Of a DNA stretch of 64,000 nt, positions 38,054 to 46,195 are shown piece by piece. The notes under the pieces are model-generated. The model searched no databases, was not told the origin of the DNA, and saw nothing but the letters and a program-made list of their open reading frames with translations. Origin of the DNA: Bacillota bacterium (lineage in GTDB: Bacteria > Bacillota > Clostridia > Lachnospirales > Lachnospiraceae); contig JAEXNR010000013.1 in the NCBI GenBank assembly GCA_023439505.1, positions 1 to 64,000 of the forward strand. Direction: 5' to 3'. How positions within the stretch are numbered: position 1 is the stretch's first letter; each line of letters begins with the position of its first letter. The position numbers and the translations under genes are program-made.

Positions 38054-38963
38054 TTACCTTAAATCCTCTTTCTCTGACATTTTTATGCTTTACAAAGGAA
38101 GCAAAGGATAGTACCCCCACCATGACAATATAGGGAATACAGTCAAATAATCCGGCTGCATTACCGGCATATATACTTAGATTTACCGACAGGGAACGTG
38201 CAAGTCCAAATAAAATAGCATAGAGGGAAGATCTGACCGGATCGCCCTGACCGCAGTAGATGGCCGCAATGGCGATAAACCCTCTGCCCGCCGTCATGTT
38301 ATTTGTAAACAGCCCCATTCTTTCCAGAGAGAGATTCATTCCCGCCAGAGCGCAGCCTACCGCTCCCAGTAAAACCGCCGCATATTTATAAAGGTTCGTA
38401 CGAATTCCTATGGTTTTCGCTGCCTCCTCAGTTTCTCCCACCACTCTGACATATACACCAAATTTGGTATGATACATCAGAATATAAATGAGGAATATCA
38501 TCAGAAAACTGAGATAGGTAATAGCAGGATGACCGCTCACGATACTTCCGATTATCGGAATATCTTTGATAAGCGGAATGTTGATCTTAAATTCATTCAC
38601 GCTGAAATCGGGGATAATAATATTGGAGGAATGCATCATGACAAGGACAAATCCTGCAATTGCCGATGCTGCCATATTTAATGCCAGACCAATCACAATG
38701 ACATTTCCTTTTAAGGTAATTCCGAAATAGGAAAATATCAGACCGTAGAGTAAGGTAGATCCAATGGTCAGCAATAGTGTAATCGCCATATTCTTTGTGG
38801 CATAATAACTGAGTACTGCGATAAATGCTCCATTTAACATCATACCTTCCAGTGCAATATTTAATACATTCGCTTTATAGGCGAAGATACCGCCCAGGAC
38901 GCAGAGAATAATGGGAGCACTGTGATATAAACAATCGTAAAGTATACTGATAAGCATCTGCAT
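38046..38963 (-). CDS. Nucleoside ABC transporter permease (NupQ/YufQ type)
   Basis: 305 aa, start after AAGGAGG. About eight membrane helices. LNIALEGMMLNGAF and the later FIAIAAIYCGQGDP match the BPD_transp_2 family of BMP-type nucleoside importers. It pairs with the longer permease 38970-40025, 6 bp upstream. Together they form the channel for the substrate that the downstream phosphorylase and kinase process. Confidence 0.93.
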   Translation of the reverse strand: MQMLISILYDCLYHSAPIILCVLGGIFAYKANVLNIALEGMMLNGAFIAVLSYYATKNMAITLLLTIGSTLLYGLIFSYFGITLKGNVIVIGLALNMAASAIAGFVLVMMHSSNIIIPDFSVNEFKINIPLIKDIPIIGSIVSGHPAITYLSFLMIFLIYILMYHTKFGVYVRVVGETEEAAKTIGIRTNLYKYAAVLLGAVGCALAGMNLSLERMGLFTNNMTAGRGFIAIAAIYCGQGDPVRSSLYAILFGLARSLSVNLSIYAGNAAGLFDCIPYIVMVGVLSFASFVKHKNVRERGFKVNE

Positions 38964-38969
38964 GCTGCT

Positions 38970-40025
38970 CTACGCCTCCTTCGCTTTCTTTCTGCCTGCT
39001 CTTCGTTCCCTGAAAAACTTGACTGCCAAAAACAGAACGATCAAAGCCTGAATCAGAGCTACGATTTCTTTGGGTACATTGGTATACATGTTAATGCTGT
39101 CCGCGCCCGTCTTCAGTCCGGCATAAAAGATTGCCGCCACCAATATGCCTATGGGATCAAGACCTCCCAACAGAGCAATCAGCATACCATCCCAGCCAAG
39201 CCCCGGATTTGCCGAAAAGGACAGGGTGTAGCGGTATTGGTCCTCCAGCATCCATCCGCCGCCGGCCAAACCGCCAAGTGCACCGGAGATCAGCATAATT
39301 TTCATAATTGTCTTACCTACATTCATACCGGTGGCTTCCGCAAATTCAAAGTTCTTACCCATGGCGGTAATTTCATATCCCAGCCTTGATTTCTTCATAA
39401 TGATATACAGGAGTACCAGTACGATGAGTACCACAACAAAGAAAAGCGTAAACCTTGATTTTTGAATTAACCGGGAGAACATGGCTGAATCTGAGACTAC
39501 CGGCGTACAGACATATCCGTTGCCGGAATCGCGAAAAACTGATGTTGTCAGGAACTCCAGAACCTTTGCCAGTACATAATTAATCATCATTGTCACTACC
39601 ATCTCATTGGCCCTGAACTTTACCTTCAGTATCGCAGCGATTGCCGCATAGCCCATGCCAAAGATCACTGCCGCTGCCAGACAGATGAGTTTTAGTGGAA
39701 CAGAAGGCAGTCCTCCCAGCTGGGCGCCCAATATTCCCGCAACAAATCCTCCCGCCAGAAGAGACCCTTCCACACCCATATTATAAATATTGGCTTTAAA
39801 GGTAACGGCGATGGCAAGTCCGGTTAAAATCAAAGGTCCGGCATAATGAAGGGTATTCCAAAAGCCTGTAGCCGTTAAAAATGATTTTTTGATCAGAATA
39901 TAATATAATTCAAACGGGTTTTCTCCGATTGCAAAAACTACGATGCCTCCTGCCACAAATGCAAGCAGGACGGGCACCATACAGTTGAGGAGTGTTGTAA
40001 GTCTTTTTCCAGCTCTATTGCTCAC
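38970..40025 (-). CDS. Nucleoside ABC transporter permease (NupP/YufP type)
   Basis: 351 aa. The start overlaps the ATPase stop as ATGA. About nine membrane helices; YNMGVEGSLLAGGFVAGIL and GWDGMLIALLGGLDPIGILVAA are family signatures. The C-terminus is basic (RERRAGRKKAKEA). It is the partner of the NupQ-type subunit. Confidence 0.93.
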   Translation of the reverse strand: MSNRAGKRLTTLLNCMVPVLLAFVAGGIVVFAIGENPFELYYILIKKSFLTATGFWNTLHYAGPLILTGLAIAVTFKANIYNMGVEGSLLAGGFVAGILGAQLGGLPSVPLKLICLAAAVIFGMGYAAIAAILKVKFRANEMVVTMMINYVLAKVLEFLTTSVFRDSGNGYVCTPVVSDSAMFSRLIQKSRFTLFFVVVLIVLVLLYIIMKKSRLGYEITAMGKNFEFAEATGMNVGKTIMKIMLISGALGGLAGGGWMLEDQYRYTLSFSANPGLGWDGMLIALLGGLDPIGILVAAIFYAGLKTGADSINMYTNVPKEIVALIQALIVLFLAVKFFRERRAGRKKAKEA

Positions 40026-41560
40026 GATGATTGTTCCTCCTCTTCCTTATGAATCCCCGCCATCAGCAATCCGACTTCCATCATTCCGGTTTTCTTCGGA
40101 TCAATCTCGCCGGATATTTCTCCTTTGTACATTACAATCACCCTGTCTGAGAGGCTCATGATTTCAGATAATTCGCTGGAGATCAAAATCACACAGTTGC
40201 CTTGATTCCGATACGCTAACAGCCGCTTATGAATTGCCTCTATGGAACCAATATCAATTCCTCTGGTAGGCTGACAGGCAATCAGTAGTCTGGGCTTTTC
40301 AGACAATTCTCTCGCCACCACGATTTTCTGTGCATTTCCACCGGATAGGGAGGATACATTCCCCTTGATGTCACCAACTCTGATACTGTAAGTCTCTATC
40401 ATTTCGTTTCTTTTATGATTAATTGCCTTTCGATGTAACAGCCGGTGTCTGCAGATTGTGGGGTGATCATGATATCCGGCGATGCAATTGTCCCCAATGG
40501 ACATTTCCTTACAAAGCCCCTGGGCATACCGGTCTTCCGGAATAATTCCGATTCCTGCCCTTCTGATCTGCCTGGGCCACCAGTTTGTCACATCTCTTCC
40601 CTCAAACAGAATGGATCCGTCCGATGATGTCATCAGTCCGCTCAAAAGCTTTACCAGCTCTGACTGACCGTTTCCTTCCACGCCGGCGATCCCAAGAATC
40701 TCTCCCTTGTGAACATCAAATGTAATTTTATTGACAACTTTCTTTCCAAATAAGTTCTCTGTTGTAAGATCCCTGACCTGATAAACCACTTTTGCATCCT
40801 GAGGTACAACAGTATCGTTTTTCACTGTCAGCATTACGCTGCGGCCAACCATCATCTGGGCCAGTTCCTGTTCACTGGTATGCTCGGTCCGGACACTGCC
40901 AACTACCTTACCGGCCTTAATTACAGTAACGCTGTCCGATGCCTCCATTACCTCACGAAGTTTATGGGTAATAATCAGTATTGTCTTTCCCTGTTTCTTT
41001 AATCCTTTTAAATTTACAATCAATTCATCTGTTTCCTGAGGTGTTAATACTGCGGTAGGTTCATCCAGAATCAGGATGTCTACATTACGATATAACATTT
41101 TGAGGATCTCCACCCTCTGGCGGCTACCGACGGAGATATCTTGAATTTTGTCCATGGGATTCAGATTAAAATGATATTCTTCGATCAGCGCTTTTACTTT
41201 CTCAATTTCTTTCTTCTTATCAATCAATACTCCGCCCTTTTTGATTTCGGTGCCAAGCATAATATTTTCAAATACAGTTAAACTCGGTACCAGCATAAAA
41301 TGTTGATGTACCATACCGATTCCATGACTGATGGCATCAATCGGGCTTTTCATCTTAACTTCTCTGCCCCTTATTAAGATCTTTCCATCCGTCGGTTCCA
41401 CGAGCCCATACAGCATATTCATTAATGTCGTCTTCCCGGCTCCGTTTTCTCCGACAATACACTTGATTTCCTGTGGCTTGACAGACAGATGAATATGATC
41501 GTTGGCAACAAAATCGCCGAATTTTTTTGTTAATTCAATCGTCTCAATCATATGTTCCAT
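40022..41560 (-). CDS. Nucleoside ABC transporter ATPase (NupO/YufO type, two ABC domains)
   Basis: 512 aa, start after AAAGGAGGG. The first domain has an intact Walker A (GENGAGKTT, 37-45), DISVGSRQRVEIL signature and LILDEPTAVLTP. The second has the degenerate Walker A GVEGNGQSE typical of this family, then LSGGNAQKIVVARELS and LLIACQPTRGID. It drives the BMP-type importer with the two permeases downstream. Unlike the three CUT1 systems here, this importer has its own ATPase. Confidence 0.95.
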   Translation of the reverse strand: MEHMIETIELTKKFGDFVANDHIHLSVKPQEIKCIVGENGAGKTTLMNMLYGLVEPTDGKILIRGREVKMKSPIDAISHGIGMVHQHFMLVPSLTVFENIMLGTEIKKGGVLIDKKKEIEKVKALIEEYHFNLNPMDKIQDISVGSRQRVEILKMLYRNVDILILDEPTAVLTPQETDELIVNLKGLKKQGKTILIITHKLREVMEASDSVTVIKAGKVVGSVRTEHTSEQELAQMMVGRSVMLTVKNDTVVPQDAKVVYQVRDLTTENLFGKKVVNKITFDVHKGEILGIAGVEGNGQSELVKLLSGLMTSSDGSILFEGRDVTNWWPRQIRRAGIGIIPEDRYAQGLCKEMSIGDNCIAGYHDHPTICRHRLLHRKAINHKRNEMIETYSIRVGDIKGNVSSLSGGNAQKIVVARELSEKPRLLIACQPTRGIDIGSIEAIHKRLLAYRNQGNCVILISSELSEIMSLSDRVIVMYKGEISGEIDPKKTGMMEVGLLMAGIHKEEEEQSS

Positions 41561-41658
41561 ACGAGCGCCCTCCTTTAGACAACAGATCCATATAAATAGC
41601 GTATCGGGGAATACCTATCTATACAGACCTGTTATACTTGCCCTGCTCTATTGAAGTC

Positions 41659-42888
41659 TTATTTGAACTTGATATTCGGGCAGGAGCTCTCATCAAAGCT
41701 GTCACCATTTTGCATATTGGTTACAGTAATCGTGCCATCTGAAATCTGGCTCTGCAGCTGGGCGATCCTGTCTTTGATTTCATTCCATTTCTTCTGTGCC
41801 TCATCCGTAGTCTGAATATTCTTGCTGATGGCTGCCAGATCCGTAATGGTCGTGGAACCGCTGGCCAAGTCATATGTAGTATTACGCTCCACGCTGCCGA
41901 TGCTGCCCTCTGCCATTGCCTTTGACAGTGATTCCACAACTACCTTGGTGTTCTTAATAACGGAAGTAAGAACATAGCCCGGCTGCTGATCATCTTTATT
42001 GGAATCTACCTGTACCGCCAGCTTGCCTTTTTCCTTTGCCTTTGCCGTTACACCGTCGCCTACACCGCCTGCGCATACATATACTACATTGGCACCCTGA
42101 TCAAAATAGGTTCCGGCAATGGTACCGCCTGTAGCACTGTCTGAGAAGCCTGCATCATATTTCGTATAATAATCATAGTTTACACCAAGTTCTCCGGCAA
42201 TCTTTTGTACCCCTTCCACATAACCAATGGAAAATACCTTGATACCTGCCGAATCAGTTCCTCCGATAAACCCTAACGCACGGGTTTTAGAGGGATCTGT
42301 GAACTGATATCCGTCTCCAAAGAGGACGGAAGCATTTTCATTTACCAATACGGAGAGTGCACCTGCAAGATAGGAAGATTCATTTACATTATATAAAACA
42401 GAAATTACGTTATCATGTATGATGTTTCCCGCATCATCCACATTGGGCGTTGCATTGAAAACAACGAAGGTAGTATCCGGATACATAGATGCAATAGAAT
42501 CAGATCCTGCTTCTCCTTTGATCAGTGCATCAAAATCATATACCATGGAGAAGATCAGATTGTAACCATCTTGTGCCAGCGCGGCCAATGTATCTCCCGT
42601 GCTTTCCGTAGGCTCTACCACCTTGTATTCACAGCCGTATTCACCGGCTACTGATTTTGCACCTTCGACTGCAGACTGATTGTAACCATTATCATTCTGA
42701 CCGGCTGCATCACAAACGATTGCAACCTTTAAATCAGATGCTGCCTCTTTGGTATCATCCTGCGCCTCTTTCGTAGGCTCGGCGGTGGGACTGTCTGCCT
42801 GACTTGAATCCTTTGTCTTACTGCCGCATCCGGTAAGTGCTGCTGCGATCAGGGTAAGAGATAATACGACTGCTAAGAATTTTTTCAT
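41659..42888 (-). CDS. BMP-family nucleoside-binding lipoprotein
   Basis: 409 aa, start after AAGGAGG. Lipobox ALTGC (C21), then an acidic tether to about residue 50. The BMP fold shows VAIVCDAAGQNDNGYNQSAVEGAKSV, FIGGTDSAGIKVFSIGYVEG and VVYVCAGGVGDGVTAKAKEKG. Family members bind purine or pyrimidine nucleosides. It is the receptor of the importer and the first structural gene after the GntR regulator. Confidence 0.94.
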   Translation of the reverse strand: MKKFLAVVLSLTLIAAALTGCGSKTKDSSQADSPTAEPTKEAQDDTKEAASDLKVAIVCDAAGQNDNGYNQSAVEGAKSVAGEYGCEYKVVEPTESTGDTLAALAQDGYNLIFSMVYDFDALIKGEAGSDSIASMYPDTTFVVFNATPNVDDAGNIIHDNVISVLYNVNESSYLAGALSVLVNENASVLFGDGYQFTDPSKTRALGFIGGTDSAGIKVFSIGYVEGVQKIAGELGVNYDYYTKYDAGFSDSATGGTIAGTYFDQGANVVYVCAGGVGDGVTAKAKEKGKLAVQVDSNKDDQQPGYVLTSVIKNTKVVVESLSKAMAEGSIGSVERNTTYDLASGSTTITDLAAISKNIQTTDEAQKKWNEIKDRIAQLQSQISDGTITVTNMQNGDSFDESSCPNIKFK

Positions 42889-42923
42889 GATTCTTCCTCC
42901 TTAATATGTTCCTTTTTAAGATA

Positions 42924-43655
42924 CTAGTTCACCTGATCAATGTAGAATTTATAATGGTCTGTTCTGTAGTAGCACCGAAAACTCTCAATGGGAATTTCTT
43001 TCCCATAAACTTTGCCATAAGTGACACAATCAAACAGAATGACCGGCATATCTGCATTAATTTCAAGGAATCTAGCTATGATTGGATCCGGAATAACCGC
43101 TTCCATGGTTCTTCGTGCCTTTACAATCTGTATCCCGTATTCCTTTTGTATGATTTCATAAAGAGAGTTTTTCTCCAGATCAAATTGATCCAGACCGGGG
43201 AATACCTTCTCCGGAAGATAGTTGATGGTGTAGTTTAACGGCTCATTATCCGCATAGGTAATTCGCCCAAAGGAAAACACCTTGTCTCCCATGGAAAGAT
43301 TTAATTGCTTTGCACGCCTTGCATCTGCATCTTTCTTTTCTGCAAACACAATCTTTTTGGTTGGTTTTTTTCCAAGTTTCTTTACATCCTCCGTGCAGCT
43401 GTTTAACGAATAAAGGCTTTGGCTTGCATTGGCATCTCCCTTTACAAAGGTGCCCTTTCCCTGAATGCGGTACAAATGTCCTTCGTTTACCAGTTCATCA
43501 ATGGCTTTACGAACTGTAATTCTGCTGAACTTATATTTCTCAATCAGCTCCCGTTCACTCATGATTGGTTCCCCTTCGGGAAACGTACCGTTCTCAATCA
43601 TTCTGAGAAGTTCCTGTCGCAGTATATAATATTTTGGAACATAATCTTCTAACAT
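42924..43655 (-). CDS. GntR/HutC-family repressor with UTRA domain
   Basis: 243 aa from MLEDYVPKYY, chosen because GGAGGAAAAAG precedes it; the ATG at 43670 lies within that ribosome site. The winged helix (about 1-70) has SERELIEKYKFSRITVRKAIDELVNEGHLYRIQGKGTFV. The UTRA ligand domain spans about 90-240. It heads the region 3 operon and is likely autoregulated; a palindrome lies between its promoter and start. The effector is probably the imported compound or its phosphate. Confidence 0.94.
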   Translation of the reverse strand: MLEDYVPKYYILRQELLRMIENGTFPEGEPIMSERELIEKYKFSRITVRKAIDELVNEGHLYRIQGKGTFVKGDANASQSLYSLNSCTEDVKKLGKKPTKKIVFAEKKDADARRAKQLNLSMGDKVFSFGRITYADNEPLNYTINYLPEKVFPGLDQFDLEKNSLYEIIQKEYGIQIVKARRTMEAVIPDPIIARFLEINADMPVILFDCVTYGKVYGKEIPIESFRCYYRTDHYKFYIDQVN

Positions 43656-43695
43656 CTTTTTCCTCCACATAAAATATTTGTTATGTCGTTATGTT

Positions 43696-43703
43696 GTCAT
43701 GAC
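43696..43703. promoter_or_regulatory. Candidate GntR operator palindrome
   Basis: GTCATGAC, within ttgtcatgacca, sits between the -10 box and the regulator start, a place fit for repression. Nearby ttatgtcgttatgtt is a short direct repeat. Confidence 0.4.
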
Positions 43704-43721
43704 CAGTTAGAGTATAAAAAA

Positions 43722-43750
43722 ATGATATAATATTCTTATATACATGTCAA
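43722..43750 (-). promoter_or_regulatory. Sigma-A promoter of the region 3 operon
   Basis: Minus-strand TTGACA (43745-43750) and TATCAT (43722-43727) with a 17-bp spacer, about 67 bp upstream of the GntR start. Confidence 0.75.
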
Positions 43751-43795
43751 CAGAAATATGCGATTTCCATACTTTATTCTTATCAGTTACACAAG

Positions 43796-43830
43796 AAACA
43801 AAAAAAGGTCATGCAAATTTTGCACGACCT
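43796..43830 (-). terminator. Rho-independent terminator
   Basis: On the minus strand AGGTCGTGCAAA/TTTGCATGACCT with one mismatch, followed by a run of eight T. It ends transcription coming from the small ORF at 43963-44268 and insulates the region 3 promoter. Confidence 0.85.
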
Positions 43831-43962
43831 CATTGTCATTCTGTAAATTAAAACAAAGTATAGACCAAAGATTTCAGAATGTCAAGTGTAAGTTAAAGTT
43901 TTTTTGATACCATATTTTGCCTGTGTTCAGACCTCATTCTTATGGTCCGGTTTATTGGACTG

Positions 43963-44268
43963 TCAGGACTGCTCACTGAGAATTCCATTCTCATAACAAT
44001 AGAGCAGAAGTTCCAGCTTCTCAATCTGCCTTTTCAGTTCTCTGCCCACATCCGTATCCCCTACTCTGATTCGTAGGGACGCATGCTCCAGTACAACCGT
44101 GGTTGTCAGGATATCTTTTTCTTCAATAATTGCTGTTCTGGTATTTTCAAAGGGCTCGTGGGAGGCGAGAAGTAAACCATAGGAGTTATAGATGCAAGAC
44201 AAATTCTTTCCGACCGTTTCCCCAACGGATCCCTGCTTGCTCACCCCGGAGGAAAGCTCAAATGACAA
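43963..44268 (-). CDS. Small hypothetical protein
   Basis: 101 aa, not recognised. No signal peptide or membrane helix. The C-terminal 25 residues (GRELKRQIEKLELLLYCYENG) form a likely amphipathic helix. The ribosome site is weak. A strong terminator lies downstream in the same direction, and a 22-bp direct repeat lies upstream, which supports a transcribed unit. It could also be the remnant of a larger gene. Confidence 0.5.
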   Translation of the reverse strand: MSFELSSGVSKQGSVGETVGKNLSCIYNSYGLLLASHEPFENTRTAIIEEKDILTTTVVLEHASLRIRVGDTDVGRELKRQIEKLELLLYCYENGILSEQS

Positions 44269-44302
44269 TGATTAATTCCATCTATGTCATTTAAGCTTAT
44301 CG

Positions 44303-44349
44303 TTGGTTTGTATTTTAAATAATACGTTTGGTTTATATTTTAAATAATA
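44303..44349. repeat. 22-bp direct repeat, 25-bp period
   Basis: ttggtttRtattttaaataata occurs at 44303 and 44328 with one mismatch. It lies between the small ORF and tRNA-Gly and could be a regulator site for the small ORF. Confidence 0.6.
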
Positions 44350-44399
44350 GTTGCATTTTGTCATATAAGATGATAAAATAAACGAGCTTTCTTTTTTAT

Positions 44400-44470
44400 G
44401 CGGGTGTAGTTCAATGGTAGAACACTAGCCTTCCAAGCTAGATACGTGGGTTCGATTCCCATCACCCGCT
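44400..44470 (+). tRNA. tRNA-Gly (anticodon TCC)
   Basis: Acceptor stem GCGGGTG (44400-44406) pairs with CACCCGC (44463-44469). The anticodon stem ctagc/gctag encloses loop CTTCCAA, anticodon TCC at 44432-44434. The T-arm has GTGGGTTCGATTCCCAT. CCA is not encoded. A T-rich tract follows. Confidence 0.96.
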
Positions 44471-45996
44471 CTATTTTTTTGCCCTTCTGTCTGCCTCTTA
44501 AAGACCAGCGGACAGCCTGGAACAGACTTCCAAACTGCTTTTTCTCCCTTGCTTTCTATTATTTCATTCCCTGATTTCCATGTTCCTTTGGGAAGATATA
44601 CTTCTCTTTTGTTACAATTCTTCTGATAAACCGGAGCTACCAGCAATGATTCCCCCAGCATAAACTGATCAATGATGCACTCCACCGGTTCCTCCGGGAA
44701 TTCGTAGCTCATATATCGTATCGCCGGCTCTCCTGTCTTTGCCGCCAGTTCAATGTAATCCAGAATCTCCGAAAGATACTGTTTTCTAAATTCCAGGCTT
44801 TGCAGAATCAGCCCAAAATTGTCTTCACTAAGGACCCTGAAAGGAGCCGCCGAAAACTGAATCGCCGGCATCAGACAGGCAATTTCACAATGTCTCACAA
44901 ATAACTCCTGATCAAAGTTTGATTCAGCCGCTTCCCAAAAGTTCACATATTCTCCCCCGCCGATCATATCCGGACAGCCAAAGGGGTGACCTGTCAGTCC
45001 CTGCAGCAGGATATCCGGAATCAGTGAATCAATACCGTTGTGTCCCCAGGAATGATCTTTATCGCAGAGTCTTTGCAGCAGACCGTATCCACCCGCAAAA
45101 ACGCTGGCCCGGTATTCATTAAATTCAAACTGCTCTCCAAACTTTGCCCACAGGTTGGAATGCTCGTCCGGCGATACCTTAATTGCAGTAATATTATCCT
45201 CCCGATAATAAATACTGTCTCCGCCATCAAATTTAAAACCATCCACTCCCATCGCCTGTAATTCTCTTAACTGCCTGCCAAACCATTCCTGCGCTCTGTC
45301 ATTGGTCATATCAAGAACAGCCGAATACCCATTCCACCATTTTGTTATGTAAGTTTCGCCGTTCTCCTGTTTAATTAAAAGGTCCTGGCTCAAGGCCTCC
45401 CGATAGGCCAGCGTGTCGGCACTGATATAAGGACTTACCCAGAGCATGACCTCAAATCCCATCTCATGAAGGCACTCCATCATCTTCTTTGCATCCGGGA
45501 ACCTCCCGCTGTGAAATCTCCAGTCGCCATAATACTCTGCCCAACCGTCATCAATAATTAAGACACCTGCCGGCATGCCATGATTCAGGATATTCTGAGC
45601 ATAGGCAAGGATATCCTTTTGATTTTGATGAAATGTAAGCTCGATCCAGGTACAATAGATGATCCTGCTGAATAATTTCTTTGACGGTGTTTTTTGATGA
45701 AATGGAAAATACGACTGCATCGCAGCTAAGTAAGCACCTTTCAGATGATGATATCCTTCTTTTAAAATCACATCATCAGGAAACTCCATGACTCCCAGGT
45801 GAAACGTAATTTTAAACCCGGTTCCTCTCCAAAGATATCTGCCTTTGCTGGATATCATCACCGGCATAGCCTGATTGGGTGTCTCATTCGTGCTAAAATC
45901 CAGGGTGCATTCACTCCCCGCATGGAGTGGCATTATCACACCGTACTTTACACAGGTTCCATACCAGTATTCCTTCTCTAATATTCTCTCTTTCAT
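44425..45996 (-). CDS. GH31 family glycosidase, frame ending inside antisense tRNA
   Basis: 523 aa, start after AAGGAGACACC. The GH31 barrel begins near residue 115: GVLIIDDGWAEYYGDWRF, then MLWVSPY and nucleophile D257 in GFKFDGGDS. CPDMIGGGEY and the beta-rich end are also GH31-like. Shorter than the usual 650-800 aa, with a reduced N-terminal sandwich. No signal peptide. It would hydrolyse an alpha-linked sugar, glucose or xylose being common. The last 15 residues (AGDGNRTHVSSLEG) are translated from the antisense of tRNA-Gly, so the natural stop may have been lost, or this is the end of the gene. It precedes nothing on its strand; the transporter 46196-49647 is upstream. Confidence 0.85.
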   Translation of the reverse strand: MKERILEKEYWYGTCVKYGVIMPLHAGSECTLDFSTNETPNQAMPVMISSKGRYLWRGTGFKITFHLGVMEFPDDVILKEGYHHLKGAYLAAMQSYFPFHQKTPSKKLFSRIIYCTWIELTFHQNQKDILAYAQNILNHGMPAGVLIIDDGWAEYYGDWRFHSGRFPDAKKMMECLHEMGFEVMLWVSPYISADTLAYREALSQDLLIKQENGETYITKWWNGYSAVLDMTNDRAQEWFGRQLRELQAMGVDGFKFDGGDSIYYREDNITAIKVSPDEHSNLWAKFGEQFEFNEYRASVFAGGYGLLQRLCDKDHSWGHNGIDSLIPDILLQGLTGHPFGCPDMIGGGEYVNFWEAAESNFDQELFVRHCEIACLMPAIQFSAAPFRVLSEDNFGLILQSLEFRKQYLSEILDYIELAAKTGEPAIRYMSYEFPEEPVECIIDQFMLGESLLVAPVYQKNCNKREVYLPKGTWKSGNEIIESKGEKAVWKSVPGCPLVFKRQTEGQKNRAGDGNRTHVSSLEG

Positions 45997-46195
45997 AGGT
46001 GTCTCCTTAAACTAAAGTGTCACTAAGTAATGTTATGTCCTGCTTCCCCTTATTCTCCGGAGAAAACCAACCTTTGACTTCAAACCGTAAATCTCAGGTC
46101 CCGGGCTGCATAACAAGACCACCACATATAAAACCCATCCATAACATCGGTTTTTACATCAGGTGGCCCGGTTATTAACAAATATTCAAATACGA

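Noticed and set aside
44425..44470. GDGNRTHVSSLEG as a conserved protein motif
   Set aside because: It is the antisense translation of tRNA-Gly, a known source of false motifs.
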